33,448 nucleotides of DNA from Bacteroidota bacterium (GTDB lineage: Bacteria > Bacteroidota > Bacteroidia > Chitinophagales > Chitinophagaceae), in NCBI GenBank assembly GCA_023391315.1, contig JAEWBD010000258.1:1-33448 (forward strand). Reading direction: 5' to 3'. This document shows, in pieces, positions 24,207 through 33,387 of the stretch. Numbering within the stretch: the first letter of the stretch is position 1; each line of letters opens with the position of its first letter. A model generated the notes under the pieces. That model was not told where the DNA came from. It worked only from the letters and a program-made list of their open reading frames with translations, and did no database searches. The position numbers and the translations under genes are program-made.

Positions 24207-25001
24207 TTACAGCATGCCTTTCAATGCGAGTACGAGGATAACAATGCCTAAAATGATACGGTAAACACCGAATGCTCTAAAGCCATGTTTTTGCAGGTAG
24301 CCTATAAAGGATTTTACAGCAATTAAAGCCACGATAAAAGATACCACGGCGCCAATGGCAAGCACGCTTATATTACTGCTAACCAACGTATCGGGATGAT
24401 CTTTATACACATCCCAAAAACTCTTTACCGAAGCGGCAAACATGGTAGGTACAGCCAGAAAAAAAGAAAATTCAGCAGCCAGTGAACGGGTTAACTTTTG
24501 CTGCATGCCGCCCACAATCGTGGCAGCGCTGCGGCTTAAGCCGGGCAGCAATATGGCAAGGCATTGAAAACAACCGATAGCAAAAGCTTTGGGCAATGAT
24601 ATCTCCTTTTCATCATGAATAATATTGCGCTTGAAAAGTTTATCAATAAACAGCAGTAATATACCGCCACCAATCATAACACAGGAAATGAAGATCAGAT
24701 TATCCAGCGCGGTATCAATATAATCCTTTAAGATAGCGCCAACGATAAGCGCCGGAATTACAGCAATGATGAGCTTAAGATAAAAAGTAGTGCGTTTGAA
24801 ATCAAAGAATTTTTTATAGAAAATTACAACAACGGAAAGTATGGCTGCAAACTGAATAACCACTTCAAACATATCCACAAAGGGCGAAGGCTGTATGCCA
24901 AGAAAAGGATTGGCAAAGCGCATGTGAGCCGTGCTCGATATAGGGAGGAATTCGGTTAAGCCTTCAATTACAGCAATAATAATAGCCTGGAATATTGTCA
25001 T
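24207..25001 (-). CDS. uppP: Undecaprenyl-diphosphatase
   Basis: The 264-aa membrane protein has the two UppP signatures: EGLTEFLPISSTAHM near residue 13 and LPGLSRSAATIVGG in the second half. About eight hydrophobic helices can be counted. It dephosphorylates undecaprenyl diphosphate to recycle the carrier lipid for peptidoglycan and surface polysaccharide synthesis. The DUF3098 gene lies upstream, with a hairpin between them that may attenuate uppP transcription. Confidence 0.96.
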   Translation of the reverse strand: MTIFQAIIIAVIEGLTEFLPISSTAHMRFANPFLGIQPSPFVDMFEVVIQFAAILSVVVIFYKKFFDFKRTTFYLKLIIAVIPALIVGAILKDYIDTALDNLIFISCVMIGGGILLLFIDKLFKRNIIHDEKEISLPKAFAIGCFQCLAILLPGLSRSAATIVGGMQQKLTRSLAAEFSFFLAVPTMFAASVKSFWDVYKDHPDTLVSSNISVLAIGAVVSFIVALIAVKSFIGYLQKHGFRAFGVYRIILGIVILVLALKGML

Positions 25002-25032
25002 AGCCTGTTTTGGTGATTATTATATTAATCGG

Positions 25033-25064
25033 AATGAAAAAAGAAAAGCGCTTTACAGCGCTTT
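25033..25064 (-). terminator. Hairpin with T-run between DUF3098 and uppP
   Basis: On the minus strand AAAGCGC and GCGCTTT (7 bp; plus coordinates 25058-25064 and 25045-25051) form a stem around TGTAAA, followed by a tract ending TTCTTTTTTC. It overlaps the last codons and stop of DUF3098. It should act as a terminator or attenuator before uppP. Confidence 0.7.
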
Positions 25065-25362
25065 ATGCATTTGCGGGTTGAACAGGCTTGCGAAAGATTG
25101 CGTAAATCTCCACCAGCAAACCAAGCACAATAAGTATAGGTGCTATGGTAACCCTTGTTGTGCTGTACACAACTTTATAATCGAATGTATTGGGATCTGT
25201 ATTTTTTCCACCGCTCAGCAGCACCATTCCAAGTATAATTATGATGCCGCCGATGAGCATCCATTTATAATTTTCTTTATTGAACAATGCCGGTGCATCC
25301 GTGGCTTTCGCGGTTTTTACCTGCTGAGGTTGCGGTGATGTTTGTTTTTTTAATTCAGCCAT
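25063..25362 (-). CDS. DUF3098 small membrane protein
   Basis: The 99-aa protein (start MAELKKQTSPQPQQVKTAK) has a polar N-terminus, a first hydrophobic helix (WMLIGGIIIILGMVLLSGG), a short loop with DPNTFDYKVVYSTTR and a second helix (VTIAPILIVLGLLVEIYAIF). This is the DUF3098 layout, a Bacteroidota-specific family usually found next to uppP and cell-division or tRNA-modification genes. Its role is unknown; a link to envelope synthesis is inferred from neighbours. The inner ATG (25362) is chosen because the longer start adds only MII. Confidence 0.87.
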   Translation of the reverse strand: MAELKKQTSPQPQQVKTAKATDAPALFNKENYKWMLIGGIIIILGMVLLSGGKNTDPNTFDYKVVYSTTRVTIAPILIVLGLLVEIYAIFRKPVQPANA

Positions 25363-25504
25363 TATTATCAATTATAAACCGCAAGATAGGGATTTGGATT
25401 TTAGTTACCAGAAATTGTATATAACGGGCATAATTTTAACTAAAGCTGAATTGTTTCCGTTATGATGCACCTATTGTCAACTTATCAACCAATCAACTTC
25501 CATC

Positions 25505-27040
25505 CTACTCTGTCCTGAACCAATCAAAATCTACATAACCGCCTAATTCTTTAGTGGCATAATTGAACAGACAGAATTTATTACCGGTGAAAATTTTCAG
25601 GCTAAACCGCATCCCTAATTCATTACCAAGAGCTTTAAAGGTTTTATTATCAGTGCTGTATTCAAACGTGGCTTTGGAGGTAACATTGGAAGCTATGGTT
25701 CGGAAAAAAATGGTTGATACATTAACCGCTACCGAATCAACCACTTTACCATTATTCACCATGACCAGGTATTTACGGTTACCATTTTGTTTAACGCCAA
25801 TATAGGCATAAGGATCCTGGAGCATGGCAAGACCTGCAATATCACCATCCTGCATGTGGGCAACATCCATTTTTGCAGTTGCAACGGTTGGAATTGCTTG
25901 ATCGTGCTTAGCAAAAGGCCGTTGCGTAAGCGTATTGCGCGCCATGGTAAAATCTGATGTGATGGCAGCTGTTTTCAATCTTAAATAACCAGGCTTTTCC
26001 TCGAGTGACCATTTGGTATCATCAGGATTATGGTTCCAGCCCCATTGCATGCCTAATACCTTTCCCTTAAATTCATCGGACGTAGGAAAATCTTTAATGG
26101 GATAGGTCTTACCAACGTTAGGCTTTTTATAAGTTGTAACCGCTTTGCCATTCACGCCAATCATCGGCCAGCCATCTTCCCATGTTACAGGCTGTAAGGA
26201 AGGAAATCTTCCAAATGGTCCGCTGTCCACAAATAAAATCGTCCACCATTCGCCGGTCTGTGTTTGAATTAATGCGCCCTGGTGAATGCCATAATTAATG
26301 CCTTTGGTGGTATCATAAATAAGCAGCTTTTGTTCATACGGGCCATAAATATTTTTGGAGCGTAAAGCCACCTGCATTCCATCTCTTCCGCCATACGTGC
26401 AGTATAAATAATAATAACCATTGATTTTATACACATGCGTTCCTTCAAGCCCTTTGCGTATATCGCCTGTATAAACCAGTGAATCGGGGCCAATGGCAAC
26501 AAGGCTGTCATTCACTTCCGTGATAGAAATTTTACCATACCCTTGTGCCACGTAAACCTTACCGTCATCATCAAAAAATAAACCCGGGTCATAAAATCCT
26601 TTGGGCAGATGCGTAATATGCCAGGGGCCTTCCGCCTTATCTGCAGTCAACATGAAACCGCCTTCATTCAACGTAATAAAGAGCAAATAAAATTTTCCGT
26701 TGTGATATTTTATACTCGTAGCCCACTGCCCATGCCCGTAACGATTGCAGGTATCGAGGTCGTAACATTTGCTGAAATCGAAGCGCGGTACCGCGTTGCT
26801 GCAATATTCCCAGTTAACTAAATCGTGCGATTTTAAAACAGTAACACCGGGAAATACAAACATTGTTGTTGTTACCATATAATAGGTATCGCCAACACGT
26901 ATCACGTCCGGGTCAGGAAAATCTGCAGCGATCAATGGATTGGTGTAAGTGCCATTGCCATTATCGCTATGCACATTTTGTGCATTAACATTCAAATACG
27001 GAAAAGATAAAAGGAAAAAAGCTGCTATAATTTTATTCAT
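25505..27040 (-). CDS. Secreted glycoside hydrolase family 43 (xylosidase/arabinosidase type)
   Basis: The 511-aa protein has a signal peptide (MNKIIAAFFLLSFPYLNVNA). The five-bladed propeller catalytic domain (about residues 33-310) shows the GH43 triad: base Asp43 in DFPDPDVI, pKa-modulating Asp151 in YDPGLFFDDDG and acid Glu199 in LEGTHVYK. A C-terminal beta-sandwich (about 320-510) resembles the accessory domain of GH43 xylosidases/arabinofuranosidases. The substrate may be xylo-oligosaccharides or arabinose side chains; the sequence does not decide. It is the last gene of the arabinoxylan cluster, 50 bases after the GH10 stop. Confidence 0.93.
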   Translation of the reverse strand: MNKIIAAFFLLSFPYLNVNAQNVHSDNGNGTYTNPLIAADFPDPDVIRVGDTYYMVTTTMFVFPGVTVLKSHDLVNWEYCSNAVPRFDFSKCYDLDTCNRYGHGQWATSIKYHNGKFYLLFITLNEGGFMLTADKAEGPWHITHLPKGFYDPGLFFDDDGKVYVAQGYGKISITEVNDSLVAIGPDSLVYTGDIRKGLEGTHVYKINGYYYLYCTYGGRDGMQVALRSKNIYGPYEQKLLIYDTTKGINYGIHQGALIQTQTGEWWTILFVDSGPFGRFPSLQPVTWEDGWPMIGVNGKAVTTYKKPNVGKTYPIKDFPTSDEFKGKVLGMQWGWNHNPDDTKWSLEEKPGYLRLKTAAITSDFTMARNTLTQRPFAKHDQAIPTVATAKMDVAHMQDGDIAGLAMLQDPYAYIGVKQNGNRKYLVMVNNGKVVDSVAVNVSTIFFRTIASNVTSKATFEYSTDNKTFKALGNELGMRFSLKIFTGNKFCLFNYATKELGGYVDFDWFRTE

Positions 27041-27090
27041 CATTGATACTTATTTAATCACTTTTCGACATACTTACACCTGGAAAATTA

Positions 27091-28251
27091 TTAGTCCTTA
27101 AATGCTTCAGGCACCTTCAATACCGCCTCCAATGCGGGTTTTGGGTCAAGGTTTCTGCTCCACAATAAAGGATAATTTGTCCTGCCCGGGATAGGATAAC
27201 CATTCTTCCAGCTCATGCCATCCTGCACGCCCCATAAGGTTACCCTCGCAATCTTATCTCTTCGCTTATAAAAAATCTTAAACAATTCTGCATACCTGTT
27301 TGCTAAAACAGTTTGCATGCTATCCGGTAATCCATGTTGATACGGGTCAAAAAAAGTCTTAAACTCTTCCAGTTGAAATTGCTTATCCGCCATTCCCTGC
27401 CCTATTATCTGTCCTTCTTTGGTTAGCGGCAATACATCAACATCCAGTTCTGTTATCATTACTTTCACACCGCAGGCCGCATAGGCATCAATAGCATCTT
27501 CAATGTATTTTGTTTTAGGATAATTCAAACCCCAATGGCCCTGTATGCCCACACCATCAATGCGGATGCCTTGTTTCTGCAGCATCTTTATCATACGCAC
27601 AATGCCATCCCTTTTTTCAGGCCGCCAGGCATTAAAATCGTTGTAGTATAATTCTGTATTGGGCGCATATTGTGCTGCAAATTTGAACGCATATTTTACC
27701 AGTGTATCGCCATTGCCAAAAGCTTTTACCCATGAGGTGTTTTCGCGGTAGCTTCCGTCATTATCTATCACTTCATTCACTACATCCCAGGCATTTACGC
27801 GGCCTGCATATCGCCCGGCCACAGCCTCTATATGGCTTCTTAACCTTTCTATCTGCTCTTCTTTTGTATTGGGCTTTCCATCTGCATTCGTAAAAAACCA
27901 GTCAGGACACTGATTGTGCCACACCAGTGTGTGCCCGATAATAAACATGTGATACTTTTCACCAAAAGCAACAAAATCATCTGCGGGACCGAAGTTGTAA
28001 ACGCCGGGTTTTGGATTGATGAGCGCGGCTTTCATTACATTCTCCGGCGTTATTGCATTAAACTGTTTTATTACGATAGCCTGCGTGGCCTTATCACTGC
28101 CTGAAGTGATGCCAGGTGTAACCGCCGTGCCCATCAGAAAGGCATCTTTATAAACATCTTTTAATGTTTGCGTGTTGCTTGTGTTCTGTGCATGTGCATT
28201 CATACCAAGCACACAATTCATTATTATAAAAAAAGAGGTAAGCTGTTTCAT
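27091..28251 (-). CDS. Secreted endo-1,4-beta-xylanase, glycoside hydrolase family 10
   Basis: The 386-aa protein has a signal peptide (about residues 1-22, MNAHAQ end). The TIM-barrel body shows GH10 landmarks: KAALINPKPGVYNF, HTLVWHNQCPDWFF, acid/base Glu160 in DVVNEVIDN and nucleophile Glu268 in MITELDVDV, and a late VTLWGVQDGMSW. It cuts internal beta-1,4 bonds of xylan by a retaining mechanism outside the cytoplasm. No carbohydrate-binding module is present. Its start directly follows the GH127 stop without any gap. Confidence 0.97.
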   Translation of the reverse strand: MKQLTSFFIIMNCVLGMNAHAQNTSNTQTLKDVYKDAFLMGTAVTPGITSGSDKATQAIVIKQFNAITPENVMKAALINPKPGVYNFGPADDFVAFGEKYHMFIIGHTLVWHNQCPDWFFTNADGKPNTKEEQIERLRSHIEAVAGRYAGRVNAWDVVNEVIDNDGSYRENTSWVKAFGNGDTLVKYAFKFAAQYAPNTELYYNDFNAWRPEKRDGIVRMIKMLQKQGIRIDGVGIQGHWGLNYPKTKYIEDAIDAYAACGVKVMITELDVDVLPLTKEGQIIGQGMADKQFQLEEFKTFFDPYQHGLPDSMQTVLANRYAELFKIFYKRRDKIARVTLWGVQDGMSWKNGYPIPGRTNYPLLWSRNLDPKPALEAVLKVPEAFKD

Positions 28252-30669
28252 TTATTTTGATTTTACCAAACGAACATAATAAACCGGTCCTGCTGAACTT
28301 CCATTCAGTGCTACAAATTTTATCCGCACATGATCTTTATTCTTCACCATTTCATCGGGTATCGAATAGGTTATTTCTTTGAATTGCGACAGGTTCCATC
28401 TGCCGGTATTATCTTCTGTTACTAATTTTTTATCATCTATATAAATTTCAAATTTGTGGCTGCCCCATTCGGCGCCCCAGTAACGAACCATCAGGCTCAA
28501 ATCCGTTTGATTATTCGTTGCCATGTTATAGCTGAAATAACCGCCGTTAAAGGCTTCACGAAACATTTGATCCTGGTTATTGCCGGTTCTTGATTTTTCA
28601 TTTTGCATCGCATGGTCAACTTCCGGTTGTTGCTCGCCGGGATTTACAAAATCAATAGTTCGTTTTTCCAACTCGAGTTTCTCTTTTTCAGATGCCGCAA
28701 TAGAATCAATATATTTTAGATAACCGGCATTGCTCAATGCCATCCAATACATCATATACCTTGCATCATAAATTTGATAAAAGGGTTGCAATTCAATTTT
28801 AACCGGGTTAACCACTTTTACATCTTTAACCGTGAAGTGAAGCGGTTCATTTTTTATGGGAATTAAATCATGGGTAATTGATGAAACATTATCAGCAACA
28901 AAAATCGGCGCTTTATCCACCGGTAATTTTTTACCACTTGGAATATGTCCCCAGCGGCTGTCATCTGCTACCAGTCCCTTCATATCTTCCGTTCCTGTTT
29001 TTGCACCGAGTAAAATGGGCCCGTGCATAATGGCGATGTATTGCGGAACATCCGGTAAATGCGAGATGGTATTATGCATCGGCAAAGTAATTTCTATCAC
29101 ATCACCTTTTTTCCATTCGCGGTTGATAGACACGTAAGAAGAAGGGTGATTTTGAATTGAAACATCTTTACCATTCACTTTAATTTTTAGTGCGCCATCA
29201 GCCACCCACCACGGATAACGAATCATCAAGTTGAATAATGAATTCCCTTTGGTGATAAGCAACTTCGTTTTTTCTTCGTAAGGAAATTTGGTTTGCTGCT
29301 TGAAGTGAATTCCTTTTTCTTTCCAGTTTAATTCAGACGCGATAAACAGGTTTACAAATAATGAATCGCCGGAATGCGTATAAATAAATTCATTGTATTT
29401 GCCATGATTTTCCATGCCGGTTCCCACACAGCACCACATGGCTTCATTAGGCGCAGAATATACTTTATAACTTCTTGGGCGAACCGGTGTAAAATAAACG
29501 TAACCGCCGGTTTCAGGATTTTGGGTAGAAAGAATGTGGTTGTAAATCGTGCGCTCATAATAATCTGCATATTTTGCTGAAGGATTTTTTCTGAACAGAT
29601 CTTCCGTTAGTTTCAGCATGTTGTTGGAGTTGCAACTTTCCGGCCCTTCCACATCATTGATAAAATCCATAGACGATGTGGCGCTTGGAAAGAATTCACG
29701 ACGGCTGTTTCCCCCAAACGCTAATGTGCGATTCGTAGTAACCGTTTGCCAGAAAAAACTTCCTGCATCAGCATACTTTTTATCGCCGCTCAATTCGCCA
29801 ATTCTTGCAAAACCAATCGCCTTCGGCACTTGCGTGTTGGCATGTTTGTTATCCAAATTATCAATGCCTTCAGCCATTGGATTTAACAGCATGTGATGCG
29901 AAAATCTTTTTGCAGCAATCAAATATTTTTTATCGCCTGATATGGCGTAAGCATCCGCCAGCACTTCATTCATGCCGCCCTGTTCGGTATCCAGCATGGA
30001 TTGCATTTGTGCATCGGTTAAATTAGAAGTAATGTTAATCGCCCAGTCGCAAAAAAGTAAAAACATGTTTTTTGCCTGTTCATTGCCGGCATATATCCAC
30101 GCATCGCGTAATCCTGCATACATCTTGTGAACATTATACCAGGGTACCCAGGCAGCGTGAAAGGCTTTGAAACTTCCGTCCTGCACCGATTTCCAAACGG
30201 CGGCGCTATTGGGAACGCCACCTACATAACCAATGCCCCAGCTTTTATTATTTCTTGCATTGGCATCCTGGCATTTTTGCAATTCAGCAATCATGTACAA
30301 CATTCTTTTTTTGCATTCCGCATTGCCGGTAGCCGCATTAATGGCCATTGCCGTTAAATAATGGCCGCCAATATGCCCGTCTAATCCTTCCCAGTTGGTA
30401 TAGCTTGAGTCTCTTGGTTTTAATCCCGCTTCTTTTAAATAAGGGGCCAGCAAACGGTCAACATTATATTTTAAAAGTGTTTGAATATTGAGGTCGCGTG
30501 CATGTTTAAAAGGCCCATCCAATAATTTTACTTCACTTAAATTAAATTCGTTGGGATATAATTTTTCCTGGGCATAAACCGCATTAAAAGCAAGGCTGTT
30601 TATGCCCAGGGCTGCTGAAAAAATGAATACCTTATTTAGTTGAACCCGTTTTATAAAACGTTTAATCAT
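28252..30669 (-). CDS. Secreted beta-L-arabinofuranosidase, glycoside hydrolase family 127
   Basis: The 805-aa protein (start MIKRFIKRVQLNKVF) has a signal peptide ending near VYAQ. It is a DUF1680/GH127 enzyme. The zinc site of the family is intact: Glu344 and Cys346 in GPESCNSNNM, and Cys413 and Cys414 in WCCVGTGMENHG; the spacing fits HypBA1, where one Cys of the second pair is the nucleophile. C-terminal beta-sandwich domains follow (about 500-805). It releases beta-L-arabinofuranose. The ATG at 30669 is chosen over one at 30711 because it starts the signal peptide. Stop and the xylanase start touch. Confidence 0.95.
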   Translation of the reverse strand: MIKRFIKRVQLNKVFIFSAALGINSLAFNAVYAQEKLYPNEFNLSEVKLLDGPFKHARDLNIQTLLKYNVDRLLAPYLKEAGLKPRDSSYTNWEGLDGHIGGHYLTAMAINAATGNAECKKRMLYMIAELQKCQDANARNNKSWGIGYVGGVPNSAAVWKSVQDGSFKAFHAAWVPWYNVHKMYAGLRDAWIYAGNEQAKNMFLLFCDWAINITSNLTDAQMQSMLDTEQGGMNEVLADAYAISGDKKYLIAAKRFSHHMLLNPMAEGIDNLDNKHANTQVPKAIGFARIGELSGDKKYADAGSFFWQTVTTNRTLAFGGNSRREFFPSATSSMDFINDVEGPESCNSNNMLKLTEDLFRKNPSAKYADYYERTIYNHILSTQNPETGGYVYFTPVRPRSYKVYSAPNEAMWCCVGTGMENHGKYNEFIYTHSGDSLFVNLFIASELNWKEKGIHFKQQTKFPYEEKTKLLITKGNSLFNLMIRYPWWVADGALKIKVNGKDVSIQNHPSSYVSINREWKKGDVIEITLPMHNTISHLPDVPQYIAIMHGPILLGAKTGTEDMKGLVADDSRWGHIPSGKKLPVDKAPIFVADNVSSITHDLIPIKNEPLHFTVKDVKVVNPVKIELQPFYQIYDARYMMYWMALSNAGYLKYIDSIAASEKEKLELEKRTIDFVNPGEQQPEVDHAMQNEKSRTGNNQDQMFREAFNGGYFSYNMATNNQTDLSLMVRYWGAEWGSHKFEIYIDDKKLVTEDNTGRWNLSQFKEITYSIPDEMVKNKDHVRIKFVALNGSSAGPVYYVRLVKSK

Positions 30670-30739
30670 TGTCTTTCCTTTTAGGTTGTCCGTGTACCGG
30701 TCTTCATACACTTTTACGGCGTTTAATTCAAATAGTAAG

Positions 30740-31078
30740 CTACTCCTTCACCCTTGTCAACTTGGTTTCGCCTCTTTCATTTTTGGTAATGATCTGGTCA
30801 TCGCTTACCAGTTCACCGGTAAAATCAATACTGTTGCCGTTAAAACTAATGCTGTAAGAAAATTTCTTTCCATCCACTTTTCCATTCTCTAATGACACTT
30901 CACCAAATTGTGATTTGATAATGCCCGTTAATGTATCTCCCTGCACTTTAAAAGTGTAATTAAATTCCATGGTGCCGTTTGGTGTTTCGCGGCTGCCTTT
31001 CCAGTTGCCGTCAATGGCATTTTGTGCTTTGGTTATCATAAACCCAAGCAGGAGTAATGCTGTGAGTAAATACTTCAT
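30740..31078 (-). CDS. Small secreted beta-barrel-like protein in glycosidase cluster
   Basis: The 112-aa protein has a signal peptide (MKYLLTALLLLGFMITKAQ). The mature part of about 93 residues is all beta by pattern: IDGNWKGSRETPNG, then FNYTFKVQGDTLTGIIKSQ, FSYSISFNGNSIDFTGEL. It ends with a charged KNERGETKLTRVKE. This resembles the small lipocalin-like proteins found among Bacteroidota polysaccharide genes. No enzyme motif is seen; a ligand-binding or accessory role is inferred. It sits between GH51 and GH127 in the same direction, with 60-70-base spacers. Confidence 0.7.
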   Translation of the reverse strand: MKYLLTALLLLGFMITKAQNAIDGNWKGSRETPNGTMEFNYTFKVQGDTLTGIIKSQFGEVSLENGKVDGKKFSYSISFNGNSIDFTGELVSDDQIITKNERGETKLTRVKE

Positions 31079-31141
31079 AATGATTGTTTTTATTGTGTTT
31101 AAAAATTGAGTGGCTATTTTATTTTCACCGGTAAATGATTA

Positions 31142-33259
31142 TCATTTGCTTGTTTTAATTTCAAAAATGCTTATGGAATAAGGAGCCAGTTTTGGAGAAA
31201 ATGATTTCTTTATTCCTTTGATTGTTTCGGTAACAGGAATGATTTTTTCGGTTTCAGTAATTGAATTCGTTTCTTCAGGATGATTGCCTTTTACCATCAC
31301 CAAATTTGCTTCAGGAACTACAGCTGAAATTCCATCAAGATTTATTTTTACCGCTTGTTTGTTTGCTGTTGTGTTTACGATTTTCAAATAGATCGTTCCC
31401 GTTGCATCATTCATCGTGGCCGAATAAAATATAGTTGGAACCAATTTAGGCGCTTTGCCTTCCGCGCTGTCTTTTTTCGAAAGCGGGGCTTTCTGCGTTG
31501 GAATATTTGCCGCCATTGCCGGCACAATTTTATTTCCCAGATAATGGCTGAATAATTTCTGTACATAATAGGATGGCGAACCGTAACTGTTCAACGCATC
31601 GTATCCTATTAAATCTGAATCCCATTGCCACGCCCTTTTTCCGTTTGCATCTGTGCTTACGTTTACCAATAAAGGTGCATAGCAAGACATGATTATCAAA
31701 TCTGCATTGCGTTCCATGCCGGTCATCCAGGCGGCATCGCCAAGTGCCGCATTTAAATTAGTGGTTGGCTTGCCTTCCCTTGTGGCCCATTCGCCCACAA
31801 AAATTTTAGGCCCGTTGCGGTCGTAGGAATCGTATTGCGAAGCATTTTCCCACATATCCCATGAGTTGCGGTAATAATGTTCGTCCACCACATCTGCGTC
31901 TTTTCCCTTCACGCTCATAGCAGGATATTGAGTTTTTGGGATAGTAGAAATGCAGGTGATATTAGGATATTTTGCTTCAATGGCTTCCCTGAATTGTTTA
32001 AACCTGCCATCGTAACTATTGCTCCTGTCAAACCAGTCTTCATTACCAATTTCAACATACTGCAGTTTGAACGGCTCCGGATGCCCGTCCCTGGCGCGTT
32101 TTGCGCCCCAGTAAGTGGATGTATCGCCAATAACATATTCTATCTCATCGAGCGCATCATCCACATAAGGTTTTAAAAGCGGCCCGGCATCAATGTGGTC
32201 ACCGTCCAATGAATAACCGGCATAAACGCCTAAAACCGGTTCTGCGCCCATGTTTTCTGCCCATAATAAAAATTCAAGCAGCCCCATGCCATCGGAGGCG
32301 CGATAACCCCACGAACCATTATGGCCGGGCCTGTTGGCAATGGGGCCCAGCGTTTCTTTCCAGGGAAAAGCATCCGTAATCTTCGGTCCTTCCAAAAAAT
32401 TCCCGCCGGGGAAACGCAGGAACTTTGGTTTCATATCTACCAGCATTTGCATCAGGTCTGGCCGGAAACCATTGGATTGATCCTTATAGGTTGGCGGAAA
32501 TAATGAAACGAGGTTGAAATAATACACACCAACTCTATCCGTAGAAATCACAAAACGTGCTTCTTTCGTAGGCTTCACATCAGCGGCCGTTGTCAGGTTC
32601 ACTTCGTATTGTTTCCAGTAAATACTTTTTTCAAGATTGATCGTGCCTTTTGCATAAACCGTTTTGCCGTCATTACTTTCAATGGAAACCGTTATTGGGC
32701 CCGGTGTGTTATTTTCAATTACAGGCAGCGGCGGCTTAGTTGGCTTTGGTTCCCAGGGCCAGCGTGGCGGTTCCCTGCGGTCGGTTCCTTTTATATAAAA
32801 TGAGGCTTTATAGGTAGTAGAAGGTTTTACCGGAATACCCCAATAACCTTCATTGGCAACGCCTACGTTTCCATTCGCTTTTTCAACTGTAAGCCGCAAA
32901 CACGCCTGCATCGCGCCATTGAGGGCATTCCTGCGTTCATCGTTGGGCACGTGTTCTTCTGCACCTATTAATTTTATACTTGCCTGTGATGAAGGATTTT
33001 CTTTTACCAGACTCCAGCCTTCGGGTTCAGTTTTGCTGTCTTTGAAAATCCTGTTACGAATCAGTTCCGCATACAATCCGCCATCGTAAGAATGGTTAAT
33101 TTCTTCCGTCATTAATCCATATAACATCGGGCTGACATCTTTGTTTGCCTGGTCTATATTCAAATTAATTTGAGGTGTTTGGGAGAAAACGGGATTGATG
33201 GTAAAGCCAACCGCAATCAGCAACAGTAAACGAAGTTTTTTCATTGATTTTTGTTTCAT
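31142..33259 (-). CDS. Secreted alpha-L-arabinofuranosidase, glycoside hydrolase family 51, with N-terminal CBM-like insert
   Basis: The 705-aa protein has a signal peptide (MKKLRLLLLIAVGFT and PVFSQ). A CBM4/9-like beta-sandwich lies at about residues 75-265 with a Pro/Trp-rich loop (PPRWPWEPKPTKPPLP). The TIM barrel follows (FLRFPGGNFLEG; acid/base Glu407 in EIGNEDWF; nucleophile Glu490 in VGEWATRE) and a C-terminal beta domain. It removes terminal alpha-L-arabinofuranose from arabinan or arabinoxylan by retention. Two starts (33259 and 33244) both lead into the signal peptide. It is the first complete gene of the cluster. Confidence 0.95.
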   Translation of the reverse strand: MKQKSMKKLRLLLLIAVGFTINPVFSQTPQINLNIDQANKDVSPMLYGLMTEEINHSYDGGLYAELIRNRIFKDSKTEPEGWSLVKENPSSQASIKLIGAEEHVPNDERRNALNGAMQACLRLTVEKANGNVGVANEGYWGIPVKPSTTYKASFYIKGTDRREPPRWPWEPKPTKPPLPVIENNTPGPITVSIESNDGKTVYAKGTINLEKSIYWKQYEVNLTTAADVKPTKEARFVISTDRVGVYYFNLVSLFPPTYKDQSNGFRPDLMQMLVDMKPKFLRFPGGNFLEGPKITDAFPWKETLGPIANRPGHNGSWGYRASDGMGLLEFLLWAENMGAEPVLGVYAGYSLDGDHIDAGPLLKPYVDDALDEIEYVIGDTSTYWGAKRARDGHPEPFKLQYVEIGNEDWFDRSNSYDGRFKQFREAIEAKYPNITCISTIPKTQYPAMSVKGKDADVVDEHYYRNSWDMWENASQYDSYDRNGPKIFVGEWATREGKPTTNLNAALGDAAWMTGMERNADLIIMSCYAPLLVNVSTDANGKRAWQWDSDLIGYDALNSYGSPSYYVQKLFSHYLGNKIVPAMAANIPTQKAPLSKKDSAEGKAPKLVPTIFYSATMNDATGTIYLKIVNTTANKQAVKINLDGISAVVPEANLVMVKGNHPEETNSITETEKIIPVTETIKGIKKSFSPKLAPYSISIFEIKTSK

Positions 33260-33296
33260 CTAAAAATAAAATTTTGGGTCACATTAATATTTTTTG

Positions 33297-33366
33297 AACC
33301 ACGAAGAAACAAAGTCACCAAGGTTTGTTTGTGCTCCTTTGTGTTCTTAGTGGCTTCGTGGTTTTT
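33297..33366. repeat. Inverted repeat with ACCACGAAG ends between GH51 and the next gene
   Basis: AACCACGAAG (33297-33306) pairs exactly with CTTCGTGGTT (33354-33363), and the inner sequence ACAAAG...CCTTTGTG is partly complementary. It is followed by TTTTTT. The ACCACGAAG/CTTCGTGGT motif recurs widely in Bacteroidota spacers. On the minus strand it could also act as a terminator for the gene entering from the right. Confidence 0.65.
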
Positions 33367-33387
33367 TAAAATTCATTTTATTCTAAA

